Shown piece after piece: positions 15,085-24,142 of a DNA stretch of 35,892 nucleotides. The stretch spans positions 1-35,892 of the forward strand of contig JADFGO010000012.1 in assembly GCA_022567655.1 (NCBI GenBank). Reading direction: 5' to 3'. Under the pieces are notes generated by a model, which made no database searches, was not told the DNA's origin, and worked only from the letters and a program-made list of their open reading frames with translations. The DNA is from Candidatus Neomarinimicrobiota bacterium. GTDB taxonomy: Bacteria > Fidelibacterota > SORT01. The translations under genes were made by a program, and so were the position numbers. The first letter of the stretch is position 1; every line of letters begins with the position of its first letter.

Positions 15085-15701
15085 TATTACCTAATCAGCT
15101 GACCGTGCTGAGGATCGCCCTGACGCCGGCTTTTATCGTATTTTTATTATTCGGGAGCGGTTCCTATAACCTGATTATCGCAACCGGTATTTTCGCTATC
15201 GCCGCTTTAACCGATCTATACGACGGGATGATAGCGAGAAAATACGGCACGGTTTCAAGGTGGGGAGCTTTCGTCGACCCTCTCGCAGATAAGATATTGC
15301 TCAGCACGGCTTTTTTCGGTCTCGTAATGCTGGGCTACCTGAAGTTATGGATGGTTCTCGCCGTGATATTTAGAGACGCCGTAATCACCGGTGTGAGGGC
15401 ATATGGTCTAAGGAAGAATAAACATATCAAGACAGAAAAGTTCGCCAAGTGGAAGACTACATTTCAGATATCGCTCATATCTTTGATTTTGATTTATGAA
15501 AACCTAATACATAATCCATTCGGAAAGAGCCTCAAAATTGAATATCAAAATATCGTTGATCAAAGCGGTATATTCTATGCGGCTATGTTATTCATAGTCT
15601 TCATCACGATGTATTCGGGAATTTCCTACCTGATAGGTAACCGGAGATTCGTGAAGCAGATGGCGGTACGGATTTACAGGACAATCCTGAACTCTCAATA
15701 A
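15081..15701 (+). CDS. pgsA: CDP-diacylglycerol-glycerol-3-phosphate 3-phosphatidyltransferase
   Basis: This 206-residue membrane protein has the CDP-alcohol phosphotransferase motif D48-G49-x2-A52-R53, then G62 and D66-x3-D70 (AFVDPLADK). It makes phosphatidylglycerophosphate from CDP-diacylglycerol and glycerol-3-phosphate in the inner membrane, the committed step to phosphatidylglycerol. About five hydrophobic segments are visible. ATG 15081 overlaps the recR stop by 4 nt, and pgpA, the next enzyme of the pathway, follows after 3 bp. The pair strongly supports the assignment over other family members. Confidence 0.93.
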   Translation: MILPNQLTVLRIALTPAFIVFLLFGSGSYNLIIATGIFAIAALTDLYDGMIARKYGTVSRWGAFVDPLADKILLSTAFFGLVMLGYLKLWMVLAVIFRDAVITGVRAYGLRKNKHIKTEKFAKWKTTFQISLISLILIYENLIHNPFGKSLKIEYQNIVDQSGIFYAAMLFIVFITMYSGISYLIGNRRFVKQMAVRIYRTILNSQ

Positions 15702-15704
15702 TTC

Positions 15705-16154
15705 ATGAAATCCGTTCACTACCTCATTGCCACGGGATTTGGGGTCGGCAATATTCCTCCCATGCCCGGAACTTACGGCAGTCTTCTCGGTGCTGCGATA
15801 TTTCTTATCGTGCCGGTCTACCAAATTGAAATTAAGATTGCCGCGATTCTCGGTTTAATTTTATTAGGCGCTTACACCGCATCAAAAATAGAGATGGAAA
15901 CAGGGGTTCCTGACAATAATATTATCGTAATTGACGAAATTGCGGGTATGTGGGTAACTCTCCTTTTTATACCAATGCAAGTGTGGTGGATCATCGCTGC
16001 GATAGTGCTTTTCCGTATTTTTGACATTGTTAAGCCTTATCCGATAAAAAAAATCGAACGGCTGAAGGGGGGGTACGGAGTTATGTTAGACGACGCTGCT
16101 GCAGGAGTCTATGCCGGGGCAGTTTTATGGGGAACGGGAAGATTACTCGCATGA
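15705..16154 (+). CDS. pgpA: Phosphatidylglycerophosphatase A
   Basis: This 149-residue integral membrane protein carries ATGFGVGNIPPMPGTYGSLL, DEIAGMWVTLLF and FRIFDIVKPYPIKK, all signatures of PgpA. It dephosphorylates phosphatidylglycerophosphate to phosphatidylglycerol, directly after the PgsA step. Hydrophobic segments fill most of the chain, with the acidic DEIAG and DDAAAG motifs at membrane edges. It overlaps cinA in ATGA at 16151-16154. Confidence 0.95.
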   Translation: MKSVHYLIATGFGVGNIPPMPGTYGSLLGAAIFLIVPVYQIEIKIAAILGLILLGAYTASKIEMETGVPDNNIIVIDEIAGMWVTLLFIPMQVWWIIAAIVLFRIFDIVKPYPIKKIERLKGGYGVMLDDAAAGVYAGAVLWGTGRLLA

Positions 16155-17392
16155 ACGCGGTTTTGATAATTATAGGCGATGAGATACTGATAGGTCAAGT
16201 CAGAGATACAAATTCAGGTTATATCGCTGATGCTCTCGTCAGAGTGGGAATCCGATTAGAAAAGATTACAACCGTCGGCGATGAAATCGACGCTATCGTG
16301 GAGGCTTTAAGTGATTTTTCAGGTAAAAATGATCACGTAATAATCACCGGGGGTTTGGGTCCCACAAAAGATGACGTTACGAAAAGCGCATTTTTAAAAT
16401 ACTTCGGGGGTGAGCTCGTTCTTCATCAGGATTTGTTGCAGAATCTAAAAAATCGGTTTGCTGAAAGAGGTTGGGAATTTTACGATTCGAATATCGGACA
16501 GGCGGAATATCCCGACAGTTGCTCCATTATCCCGAACGAACTTGGTTCAGCGCAGGGGATGCATTTTCAAAAGGAGGGCTCGGAGTTCTACTCACTACCG
16601 GGAGTGCCGCATGAGATGCACAGAATCCTCGATGAATGGGTCATCCCGCATATAAGGAATCAAAATAAGGGACGAGTTATCAGGTATAAAACTATCGGCA
16701 CTGTCGGGATAGGGGAGACGGGGATATCGGAAATCGTGGAATCTTACAGGGAGAAATTCGACAATGTCTCAATAGCCTATCTTCCGGGCTACGACGGAGT
16801 CAGGATCAGGTTAACCGCAGAAGGTACGGATGAAGTTGAGGTAGATGAAAGATTGGCTGAATCCTTAAGAATGCTGAATAAAGAATTATCCCGGTACACC
16901 TATTCTACGGATGGTGATAGTCTTCCGGAGGTGATAGCAAAAGAGATGATCGGAAACAAGTTGACACTATCCGTCGCCGAATCATGTACCGGTGGTATGA
17001 TTCAGGACATTATTACGCTGGTACCCGGAGCATCAAAGTATTTTCTGGGCGGGATAGTTTCGTACAGCAATGATGTTAAGATAAATCAATTAGCGGTTAA
17101 AAGGGAGACGTTAGAGAAAGAAGGGGCGGTTAGTCCGGAGACAGCAGTCGAGATGGCTCGAGGGGTAAGGGAAAAACTTAAGAGCAGTATAGGTCTGTCG
17201 ATTACCGGGGTAGCGGGTCCCGGAGGCGGAACGGAAACTAAACCCGTCGGACTTGTCTATATCGGATATTCAGACTCGACGGTAAACGACTCGGTCAAAT
17301 ATCAGTTTGGCGATACGCGGGAGATCAATAAGAAAAGAAGTGCGGGGGCGGCTTTAGGATTTTTATGGAATAGGCTCAAAAAAAGAGATTAG
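16151..17392 (+). CDS. cinA: CinA-family protein with NMN amidase domain
   Basis: This 413-residue protein has an N-terminal MoaB/MogA-like domain (AVLIIIGDEILIGQVRDTN, and GGLGPTKDDVTK at about residue 67) and a C-terminal PncC-type nicotinamide mononucleotide deamidase domain (SVAESCTGGMIQDIITLVPG at about 274, and SITGVAGPGGGT). The family works in pyridine nucleotide salvage and ADP-ribose hydrolysis. ATG 16151 is chosen because it forms an ATGA overlap with pgpA and matches the family N-terminus; ATG 16127 would add eight residues. It is convergent with the minus-strand surface operon, 24 bp away. In many bacteria cinA lies next to thpR-recA, which here begins at 22493. Confidence 0.94.
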   Translation: MNAVLIIIGDEILIGQVRDTNSGYIADALVRVGIRLEKITTVGDEIDAIVEALSDFSGKNDHVIITGGLGPTKDDVTKSAFLKYFGGELVLHQDLLQNLKNRFAERGWEFYDSNIGQAEYPDSCSIIPNELGSAQGMHFQKEGSEFYSLPGVPHEMHRILDEWVIPHIRNQNKGRVIRYKTIGTVGIGETGISEIVESYREKFDNVSIAYLPGYDGVRIRLTAEGTDEVEVDERLAESLRMLNKELSRYTYSTDGDSLPEVIAKEMIGNKLTLSVAESCTGGMIQDIITLVPGASKYFLGGIVSYSNDVKINQLAVKRETLEKEGAVSPETAVEMARGVREKLKSSIGLSITGVAGPGGGTETKPVGLVYIGYSDSTVNDSVKYQFGDTREINKKRSAGAALGFLWNRLKKRD

Positions 17393-17416
17393 TCATTTCG
17401 TGCAACAGCAGCAACT

Positions 17417-19132
17417 TTACCTGAGCAGTATCATTTTTTTTACGGAATAGAAGTTTCCAGCTCTCAAAGAATAAAAGTATATACCCGATGACACTCTTTC
17501 GCCGGAATTGGAATCGGCATTCCAGGTAATATTTTGTCTTCCGGCTTTCCTTTCCTCGTTTATCAAGAGTCTCACCTCCTCACCCAAGAGATTATAAACG
17601 ACAAGCTTGACATGTCTTTGTTCGGGAAGATCGAAGGAAATCAGAGTTGAGGGATTGAACGGGTTGGGATAATTATTATGTAAAAGAAAATCTTCCGGCA
17701 GGGGAAGAGAAATTTCCAAAGGATAACTGAACATCCCCTTCTCAACTTCCCTCCCGGATTCATCCCTGAGATCATACGCCAATCCGATAGAACCGTTATA
17801 CTCTCCGGATATCGAGTTCAGAGTGATTTTCACAATCTTATCACGCCAATCACTGAGCGGCAATCCATCAAGCGGGGCAATTATTATATCGGATATTCCC
17901 GCTTCGTTTCGTTTTAGAAACAGATTGCTACGGTTTTCGGAGTATTCCGATGTTAGAGAGACGTCAGACACAAACAACCCATTTTCATCATATGAGAGCA
18001 AAAATCGCGCTGACCACACGTTAATAAGATCGGGAATTGAAATAAATAACGAAACGGTGGAATTATCGTTATTCACATTTTCTATCAGAACAGGATTCTC
18101 ATCTTTTTCATTAAACGATAGATAGGTCTCTTTGAGCAGGGTCGGATTTTCGTTTTCGTACGACCAGTTAAACATCAGGACGAATATCATCAGGTCCTCA
18201 AAGTCGATCACTCCGTCTTTTTGCACGATTAGCTCAGGGGGTTCAGTTCCGGGAACAATCGGACCGGTTTCGCGGATTGTATCCTGTCTTATCCATGTAT
18301 CCTGAAATCCTGCTACGTCATCAAAGTTGATCAAAGAGTCGCCCGAGAAATCCCCGACGAAGTTATTGACGACAAAATCATTAGTTTCCACAATATTGCT
18401 CAAGTCGTTATCAACCGATGCAATCCTAAGTCTGGTCTCCGCCCCGAGAAGAAATCCCAAATCAATAACAGAATCCCAGATAATGACAGGGTCGTAGTTG
18501 GCTCGAGTAATTCCGGATGACTCTCCGAAGGCTGTTCCCTGTTTCCACGTCGAGCCGCCGTTCCTGCTGAATTGAATCCAAATTGAGAGGGTATCGCTCT
18601 CCACGTCATCTACTTCAAGTGGAATATCCACCTTTCCCGTTATGGTATCGGGAATAGACGAAACCGAAAGAAGCTGAGGGCGTTCATTATTATCCACGTG
18701 TATCCCGGGAATTTCAAACCAGTCACCTGAATTTTCATCGGTTCCCCTGATCCTTAGCCCTGCATTAAATCGATCTTCGTGAGATAGCTGACCTAAAGAG
18801 TCAGTTCTCCATATTAACGTGCCGGTGTATCTGTCAGGCAATAATTCGCTTAGGCTACCGCTAATATCCGCTGTCAGCCATGGAAAAGATGTACCCCTGC
18901 GGAACTCCACTTCAAGAAATACTATATCAGATTCTTCGTCGATTATACGGTAATCGAAAGAAAAATCACCACTTATTTCCGAAGGTATAGAAGTCGTAAT
19001 AACTGTTTTGGGCGCTCCGATGTTATCTATCTGAAGCGTGACGGATGCGGAAGAGCCGATATCGTTGTCAGATGGGGTAAGGCGGATAAGGCTTCGCCGA
19101 CCAGTTCGGGTAGGTCGTTCAAGGAGTGCCAT
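17417..19132 (-). CDS. C-terminal part of frameshifted repeat protein: repeats, dockerin-like, cohesin-like, T9SS tail
   Basis: This frame continues the protein that begins at 20040. The start ATG at 19130-19132 is probably not real: residues 1-14 are out-of-frame, and the match to the repeat starts at L15 (LIRLTPSDND). Two further repeats of about 105 residues follow (each ending with VDNN-like). Residues about 259-322 contain GDFSGDSLINFDDVAGF and DGVIDFEDLMIF, two Ca-loop-like segments as in dockerin type I. Residues about 345-470 look like a cohesin-type beta domain (SARFLLSYDENGLFVSD). Residues 487-571 are a T9SS sorting tail (NNYPNPFNPSTLISF, ending KKMILLR). The intact protein would be exported and surface-bound. 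Domain names are inferred from pattern. Confidence 0.75.
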   Translation of the reverse strand: MALLERPTRTGRRSLIRLTPSDNDIGSSASVTLQIDNIGAPKTVITTSIPSEISGDFSFDYRIIDEESDIVFLEVEFRRGTSFPWLTADISGSLSELLPDRYTGTLIWRTDSLGQLSHEDRFNAGLRIRGTDENSGDWFEIPGIHVDNNERPQLLSVSSIPDTITGKVDIPLEVDDVESDTLSIWIQFSRNGGSTWKQGTAFGESSGITRANYDPVIIWDSVIDLGFLLGAETRLRIASVDNDLSNIVETNDFVVNNFVGDFSGDSLINFDDVAGFQDTWIRQDTIRETGPIVPGTEPPELIVQKDGVIDFEDLMIFVLMFNWSYENENPTLLKETYLSFNEKDENPVLIENVNNDNSTVSLFISIPDLINVWSARFLLSYDENGLFVSDVSLTSEYSENRSNLFLKRNEAGISDIIIAPLDGLPLSDWRDKIVKITLNSISGEYNGSIGLAYDLRDESGREVEKGMFSYPLEISLPLPEDFLLHNNYPNPFNPSTLISFDLPEQRHVKLVVYNLLGEEVRLLINEERKAGRQNITWNADSNSGERVSSGIYFYSLRAGNFYSVKKMILLR

Positions 19133-20040
19133 AGTATGCTGCCCGAACTTGCCGTAATTCCGGAAGTATCCCCTGTAATATCAGCGGGATTCCAGGAGGA
19201 ACCGTTGTCATCGGAATACTCGACCCTAATTCCAATGAGGTCGTTCTCATCGTCAAAGAGGTTGAAATTAATTTGTGCATCGCCTCTGAATTCGGCCAAA
19301 GGTCCAAACGCGAAAATGGAAGGAGGGTTGTTGTTATCCAGATGAAACGCCCCGGTTGCGGAACTGCCGCCTTCATCGTTATCACTTACGGTTATCCTGA
19401 ACAATACTCCGGTGTTATCGATTCCCGGCAGATCATTACCGGACGACCAGGTGAACGATCCGGAGTAATTTGCTGCACTGATCCCGGGTACAGACAGAGC
19501 CCCCTGCCAGACTCCGCTCACGTTATATTCGCCGATCAGGCTCAGGATATCTCCTTCAGGATCAGATAAAGTGTAAGTGAACTCGACGTCACGTGTGAGC
19601 TCGCCCGATGGAGTCTCAATGGCGGCGGACGGGAGCAGATTATTGTCAAGGTGGAATGAATTGCTTTCACCCGGTGCGCCGGTGCCGTTGTCGTTTGAAG
19701 GGGTAATACGAATCTTAGCATTAAAAGCATCGACCCCCTCAGCATTGGTTGACGAATTCCAGATAATGCTCCCCGAATAGGAAGCAGGGAGTATATCCGT
19801 CAGATTTCCTGTAGTCGCAGTCGGAAGCCAGCCGTTTCCCACATCGAATTCAACGAGCAGGCTAACTGCCAGACTATCAACGTCGGTGATCAAATAGTCG
19901 AATGATATATCTCCCGACATTTCGCCCGCTCTGACCAGAGTTACTGTTATCGAAGGAGTCAACTGGGCAGCTGTGATAACGGGTGCGAACGCTATTATGA
20001 GAGCGATAACAGGGGATATCGGTCTAAAATTACTCAGCAA
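19027..20040 (-). CDS. N-terminal part of frameshifted repeat protein, signal peptide and about 105-residue repeats
   Basis: This frame has a signal peptide (residues 1-24, ending VITAA-Q) and at least two complete tandem repeats at about 29-138 and 139-241, plus the start of a third. Each repeat contains an Asp-rich edge such as ITPSNDNGTG or ITVSDNDEGG and ends SFHLDNN or AFHLDNN, then pairs of hydrophobic strands. They look like Ig-like or cadherin-like extracellular modules. After residue A317 the frame turns to unrelated sequence (SALPHLTTISALPHPS) and stops, because of the frameshift at 19088-19095. TTG 20038-20040 starts the gene and overlaps the end of the cohesin-like lipoprotein by 11 nt, so translation is probably coupled. 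Confidence 0.75.
   Translation of the reverse strand: MLSNFRPISPVIALIIAFAPVITAAQLTPSITVTLVRAGEMSGDISFDYLITDVDSLAVSLLVEFDVGNGWLPTATTGNLTDILPASYSGSIIWNSSTNAEGVDAFNAKIRITPSNDNGTGAPGESNSFHLDNNLLPSAAIETPSGELTRDVEFTYTLSDPEGDILSLIGEYNVSGVWQGALSVPGISAANYSGSFTWSSGNDLPGIDNTGVLFRITVSDNDEGGSSATGAFHLDNNNPPSIFAFGPLAEFRGDAQINFNLFDDENDLIGIRVEYSDDNGSSWNPADITGDTSGITASSGSILWHSLNDLPELVGEALSALPHLTTISALPHPSRFR
19088..19095 (-). other. Frameshift point joining two halves of one gene
   Basis: The upstream frame reads ...PELVGEA to codon 19090-19092, then leaves the repeat pattern. The other frame continues LIRLTPSDND from 19090. One missing base around GAAGCCTT would restore GEALIRLTPSDND, matching the sister repeats (KIRITPSNDN and LFRITVSDND). 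It is a real mutation, an assembly error or a programmed slip. Confidence 0.8.
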
Positions 20041-20896
20041 TGATAATTCCGTCTACTCTATTGACAATCGTGATATCGCTGTTATCAAAGAATCTGTACT
20101 TTGATTCCGAAGAGAAACTAATTCGTGATGTTCCCGGCAGGAGCGGTACCAGAGTCAGCACCGCCAACTTTCCAGTTCCGTCGACGAAATACGGCGGAGC
20201 GCCTGCAACAGCCATGTTGAGAGTTATCGTTCCTGAGGCATCCGGGAGAATCGGATCCATGAACAGCGCTGTTCCGCCGTTTTTGAGCAGTATATTATTT
20301 TCATCGGCAGGAGCTCTGGCGCTTTCGATCTTGAGGGAATCGGGTGAATATTCCAAAACGATCTTAGCTCCCGTTAAGCTGTCCACCTCCTCCGCATATA
20401 TCTCCATGATGAAGGGTTCTCCTACTCTGGCGACGTCGAATTTTCTCGGGTGAAATCTGAGGGAGATGCCGTCAATATTATCAACTCTGAACTCATAGCG
20501 GGTAGGGGGAAATTCTACTTCTCCATTCGGGTAGTGCGTTCTGACTTCAAAGACATTGAGCGTATCGGTAAGGAAAGTGAATTTTACTGAATCGATTGCT
20601 GCGGAATCAGTGAATGTTCCGTTGTTGAGCCTGTATGACCATTTGATGTTTACGTATTCCGAGGTGTCTATTCCCGCAACGTCGGGAGAACCGGTTCGAG
20701 TGGATCGCCACTTGAAAACAGCAGTGTGTTTTTTTATATAAGAATTCGGTACTTCGGTAAGAATTGTTTCCGGTTTCTTGTAATCCGACGATTTATTATC
20801 CCATACGTTCGCATAATCGGTCGATTCAGGTTCGTCACCGAACAATGAACATGAAACAAACAACAGTGAGAATATCGGTAAATATTTGGCGCTCAT
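20030..20896 (-). CDS. Cohesin-like lipoprotein
   Basis: This 288-residue protein has a lipoprotein signal peptide (LLFVSC16). Residues about 25-135 are a beta-rich region without a name. Residues about 143-288 resemble a cohesin domain: hydrophobic strands such as FIMEIYAEEVDSLTGAKIV, LEYSPDSLKIESARA and KLAVLTLVPLLPGTSRISF. Cohesins bind dockerins, and the next gene encodes a protein with a dockerin-like segment. The lipid anchor puts it at the cell surface or inner leaflet of the outer membrane. ATG 20896 is 2 nt after the PEGA gene stop. The cohesin call is by pattern only. Confidence 0.72.
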   Translation of the reverse strand: MSAKYLPIFSLLFVSCSLFGDEPESTDYANVWDNKSSDYKKPETILTEVPNSYIKKHTAVFKWRSTRTGSPDVAGIDTSEYVNIKWSYRLNNGTFTDSAAIDSVKFTFLTDTLNVFEVRTHYPNGEVEFPPTRYEFRVDNIDGISLRFHPRKFDVARVGEPFIMEIYAEEVDSLTGAKIVLEYSPDSLKIESARAPADENNILLKNGGTALFMDPILPDASGTITLNMAVAGAPPYFVDGTGKLAVLTLVPLLPGTSRISFSSESKYRFFDNSDITIVNRVDGIIIAE

Positions 20897-20898
20897 AT

Positions 20899-22293
20899 TT
20901 AGAAATTTGCTTCCATTGATATAATTAAAGCATTTTCGGTCACAGAATAACTCAAAGCGGGGAATCTAGCTTTTTCCGATTCCCAGGGGTCTCTGATAGC
21001 AGGAGGGAAACTCATATACGCATCCATTACATTGAAAATCCATAATACTGTTGAAATAGCTACAGCTGTAAATCCTATCAGCCTTTTTTGATTAGCTTCA
21101 TCGAGTGCATTGTCCATTTCTGACCGTGTTATCTTAATCTGCTGATTTAGATTTAGCGAATCAATATATTTCATCCTCTTAACGTCATAATTATCGAGCG
21201 CTTTGGAATATTCGCGATCTGCAGAAACACTCCAGGCGATCACAGACGAAACTATGATTGGGAACGCGAGAGCTCTTTTCCAATGCTCGGAATAACTCTG
21301 TCCCCATCCGGGTATCACGAACGAATAAAATGCGGCAAGAGCCGGAGATTTTCGTTTCAAAACTATTTCAATGTGGTTTGGATTGTAACTACCTATCTCG
21401 GTCAGTACTTCCTCGCTATAGTATCCTATATGGTGCGCTTTGACATTATAGCTCCCCCAAAATACCATTGTGTCTTTATATGGAATCACGCCGACAGGCA
21501 GGTTGTTGATAGTCAAATCTGCGCCGTAAGGAAGGCCCGAAACGTATAGTTTTCCGAGTTTAAACCTGAAGTTAGATTCGACGGTTACTGCTGGTGTTTC
21601 GCGGGTTATGCTGATTATCTCAACCTGTTCTTTAAATTCGATCGTATTCACCGTTTTTACTGTATATTCTCCAAATGCAATATCGGACGTCGTGTATGGA
21701 GTCTTTCCAACGAGTATGCCGTCTATATAAACAATAGCGCTGTCAACATCGCTTTTCACAGTTAAAGATCTCGGGACGTCAGACTTCGGCGAAGCCAATA
21801 AATCGTTAATAATAGAAGGAATGTCGGTCTGTATAATATGAACGATATTATCTGTGAGTTTTTTTGAGATAGAATTCATCGCTCTGTTCTGGACACTGCC
21901 GACGAGAATTAATTTCAAATGATAGCCGCCCGGAACTAACTTTATTTCACCTCCGATAGTAAAATCTACACCTGTATTTTTTCCGAACGCCGCTAAACAA
22001 TTCACATCCATGCATGGGGTGTCAAACCGTATATTCTGGCTTCGGAGAATCTCTCTTGTTTGGTCATTGCTCAGCAATAAATAGTTCCCGTTCTTTTTTA
22101 AAGTAGTTTGAATTTTATTTGATATATCATTCATAATGCGATTATTTAAACCTTCAGACTGAAGAGGATATACCGCTAACCGCTGCGAAGGGAGACGTAC
22201 GGGCGAGACTGCGGAACTGTCCGCAAATTGCTGGCCTACAGAAGGCGCATGGAAGATCAGCAGAACGCCGCTCAAAATTATTATAAATTTTAT
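20899..22293 (-). CDS. CsgG-like/PEGA protein with DUF5683-like membrane tail, probable AUA start
   Basis: From AUA at 22291-22293 the protein is 464 residues with a normal signal peptide (KFIIILSGVLLIFHAPSVGQ). GAGG lies 8 nt upstream of this AUA. TTG at 22273-22275 is the only standard start in frame; it would cut off the basic start of the signal peptide. Next comes a CsgG/LpoB-like domain (RLAVYPLQSEGLN, SNDQTREILRSQ, NTGVDFTIGGEI). Two PEGA-type units follow (SLTVKSDVDSAIVYIDG; KLYVSGLPYGADLTINNLP). The C-terminal part is hydrophobic, with FYSFVIPGWGQSYSEHWKRA and VAISTVLWIFNVMDAYM, as in DUF5683. It heads the surface operon; the cohesin-like lipoprotein starts 2 nt after it. Confidence 0.72.
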   Translation of the reverse strand: MKFIIILSGVLLIFHAPSVGQQFADSSAVSPVRLPSQRLAVYPLQSEGLNNRIMNDISNKIQTTLKKNGNYLLLSNDQTREILRSQNIRFDTPCMDVNCLAAFGKNTGVDFTIGGEIKLVPGGYHLKLILVGSVQNRAMNSISKKLTDNIVHIIQTDIPSIINDLLASPKSDVPRSLTVKSDVDSAIVYIDGILVGKTPYTTSDIAFGEYTVKTVNTIEFKEQVEIISITRETPAVTVESNFRFKLGKLYVSGLPYGADLTINNLPVGVIPYKDTMVFWGSYNVKAHHIGYYSEEVLTEIGSYNPNHIEIVLKRKSPALAAFYSFVIPGWGQSYSEHWKRALAFPIIVSSVIAWSVSADREYSKALDNYDVKRMKYIDSLNLNQQIKITRSEMDNALDEANQKRLIGFTAVAISTVLWIFNVMDAYMSFPPAIRDPWESEKARFPALSYSVTENALIISMEANF

Positions 22294-22492
22294 TGTAACT
22301 GCCTCAAATTGCTGTTTTACAGGTCAATTCAAAGGTATTTTAATCACACGGTAAAGTCAATAGATGCACATAAATTGAATAAACGAGTATTGCTTCAATC
22401 GGTTCAGGATATTATTAAATTCAGTTAATGCCGACGAATATTTTCTTTTGCTTACGACTAAGTTAAGATTTACATTTACTATCTATCTTGAA
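22294..22492. other. Divergent gap between surface operon and thpR-recA
   Basis: This is an AT-rich region of about 200 bp with no gene. For the plus strand, TTGCTT at about 22448 and TACATT 17 bp later precede thpR, a weak promoter. For the minus strand, TTGACT near 22356 exists but lacks a well-spaced -10. Confidence 0.35.
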
Positions 22493-23056
22493 ATGAAAAT
22501 CAGGACATTTATAGCGCTTGAACTACCGGAAGAAGTTAAAAAAGAAATAGTAGAAATACAGAGGCGATTGGTCATTAAGGATGCGAAAATTAGATGGGTG
22601 AGTAAAGAAAATACTCATTTGACGCTCAAATTCCTGGGCGGCGTCGAAGAACGTTTAATTCCTGATATCTATGAAACGATAAACACTGCTTCAAAAAGCT
22701 TTAATTCATTTCAATTGAATTTGTCAAATGTGGGACTATTCCCCAATAAAAGACGACCAAAAATTATCTGGGCAGGTATAGGAGGACGTACCTCTGAACT
22801 TGAATTATTGGCGGAAAAATGTGATTCTGCGCTGCATCGGATCGGTTTCAAAAGAGAAAACAGGAAGTTTAAACCCCACCTGACTATAGGTAGAATAAAG
22901 AGTCTGGGTGACGCACAGGATTTTTCTCAGAGATTGAATGATCTTGAGGTTAATCCGATAGAATTTGAAGCGGTAAAGATCAATATAATCAAAAGCGACC
23001 TGACCTCCGGTAGTGCAGTATACACTCTGTTAAATTCCATAAATCTCATTAAATAG
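22493..23056 (+). CDS. thpR: RNA 2',3'-cyclic phosphodiesterase (2H family)
   Basis: This 187-residue protein starts MKIRTFIALELPEE at ATG 22493; an upstream TTG at 22448 would add unlikely residues. It has the two H-x-T motifs of the 2H phosphoesterases: H42-L-T44 (NTHLTLKFLGG) and H129-L-T131 (FKPHLTIGRIK). The family hydrolyses 2',3'-cyclic phosphate ends of RNA and was called LigT. It begins the operon and is 9 bp before recA. Confidence 0.94.
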   Translation: MKIRTFIALELPEEVKKEIVEIQRRLVIKDAKIRWVSKENTHLTLKFLGGVEERLIPDIYETINTASKSFNSFQLNLSNVGLFPNKRRPKIIWAGIGGRTSELELLAEKCDSALHRIGFKRENRKFKPHLTIGRIKSLGDAQDFSQRLNDLEVNPIEFEAVKINIIKSDLTSGSAVYTLLNSINLIK

Positions 23057-23065
23057 GAGAGCAAA

Positions 23066-24109
23066 ATGGCGAAATCCGTAGATGAAAAAGAAAAAGCTCT
23101 TGACTTAGCAATTACCCAAATAGATAAGCGGTTTGGAAAAGGTTCTATAATGAAACTCGGAGATCATGCGTCGCTGCTCGGAACAGTCGATGTAATACCG
23201 ACCGGTGCGCTCTCTCTTGATGCGGCGCTCGGCATAGGAGGAGTGCCCAGGGGAAGGGTTATTGAAATTTATGGACCTGAAGCGTCGGGCAAAACCACGC
23301 TGAGCCTTCATATCATAGCTGAAACACAAAAGTTGGGAGGGAAGGTGGCGTTTATCGATGCGGAGCATGCACTTGATCCACGTTATGCGAAGAAACTTGG
23401 TGTGGATGTTGACGAACTACTCCTATCCCAACCCGACTCCGGAGAACAGGCATTGGAGATAACCGAGACCCTTGTCAGGAGTAATGCTATCGACGCGATA
23501 GTAATCGATTCCGTTGCCGCGCTTGTTCCAAGGGCGGAATTGGAAGGGGAAATGGGTGACGCGCATATGGGACTGCAGGCTCGATTGATGTCTCAGGCGT
23601 TGAGAAAACTCGCCGGAATCGTGAAAAAATCGAATACTTGCCTGATCTTTATCAATCAAATTCGTGAGAAAATAGGCATTATGTTCGGCAATCCTGAAAC
23701 AACATCAGGTGGAAGGGCGTTGAAATTCTATGCTTCTATAAGAATGGATATCAGGAGGATCGGAGCCATCAAAGAAGGTTCTTTGTCGATTGGAAACAGG
23801 GTCCGGGTCAAAGTCGTAAAGAATAAAATGGCGCCTCCATTTCGTGAGGTAGAACTCGACATCATGTACGGTTTCGGGATTTCATACGAGGCTGATATCC
23901 TCGATTTAGCATTGGAAGCCGACTTAATTTCCAAAATGGGCAGTTGGTATTCATACGGGGATGAAAGGCTGGGACAGGGTAGAGAAAATACCAAGATTTA
24001 CTTACATGAAAACCCTGATGTATTGGAGGAGTTAACAATAAAAGTTAAAACTTTTCTCGGGATCGATCAGGATGGAGATGAGACTGAGAGCGAAGAAGAT
24101 AAGGAATAG
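23066..24109 (+). CDS. recA: Recombinase RecA
   Basis: This 347-residue protein has the RecA core: Walker [10 protein letters not shown] (residues 70-78), [10 protein letters not shown] with [28 protein letters not shown] and the loop region [18 protein letters not shown]. It forms filaments on single-stranded DNA, drives strand exchange and triggers LexA cleavage. An AGGAGA ribosome site precedes ATG 23066. recX follows by 33 bp. No obvious SOS box was noticed upstream in the operon. Confidence 0.99.
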   Translation: MAKSVDEKEKALDLAITQIDKRFGKGSIMKLGDHASLLGTVDVIPTGALSLDAALGIGGVPRGRVIEIYGPEASGKTTLSLHIIAETQKLGGKVAFIDAEHALDPRYAKKLGVDVDELLLSQPDSGEQALEITETLVRSNAIDAIVIDSVAALVPRAELEGEMGDAHMGLQARLMSQALRKLAGIVKKSNTCLIFINQIREKIGIMFGNPETTSGGRALKFYASIRMDIRRIGAIKEGSLSIGNRVRVKVVKNKMAPPFREVELDIMYGFGISYEADILDLALEADLISKMGSWYSYGDERLGQGRENTKIYLHENPDVLEELTIKVKTFLGIDQDGDETESEEDKE

Positions 24110-24142
24110 AGTAAATTATTAGGAGCCGGTTTCTTTAATCAG

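Noticed and set aside
19119-19780. Long frames on both strands inside the repeat protein
   Set aside because: They are shadows of the Asp/Gly-rich repeat codons; none has a ribosome site or domain.
22493-24109. SOS-type LexA box before recA
   Set aside because: No convincing inverted repeat was found before thpR or recA.
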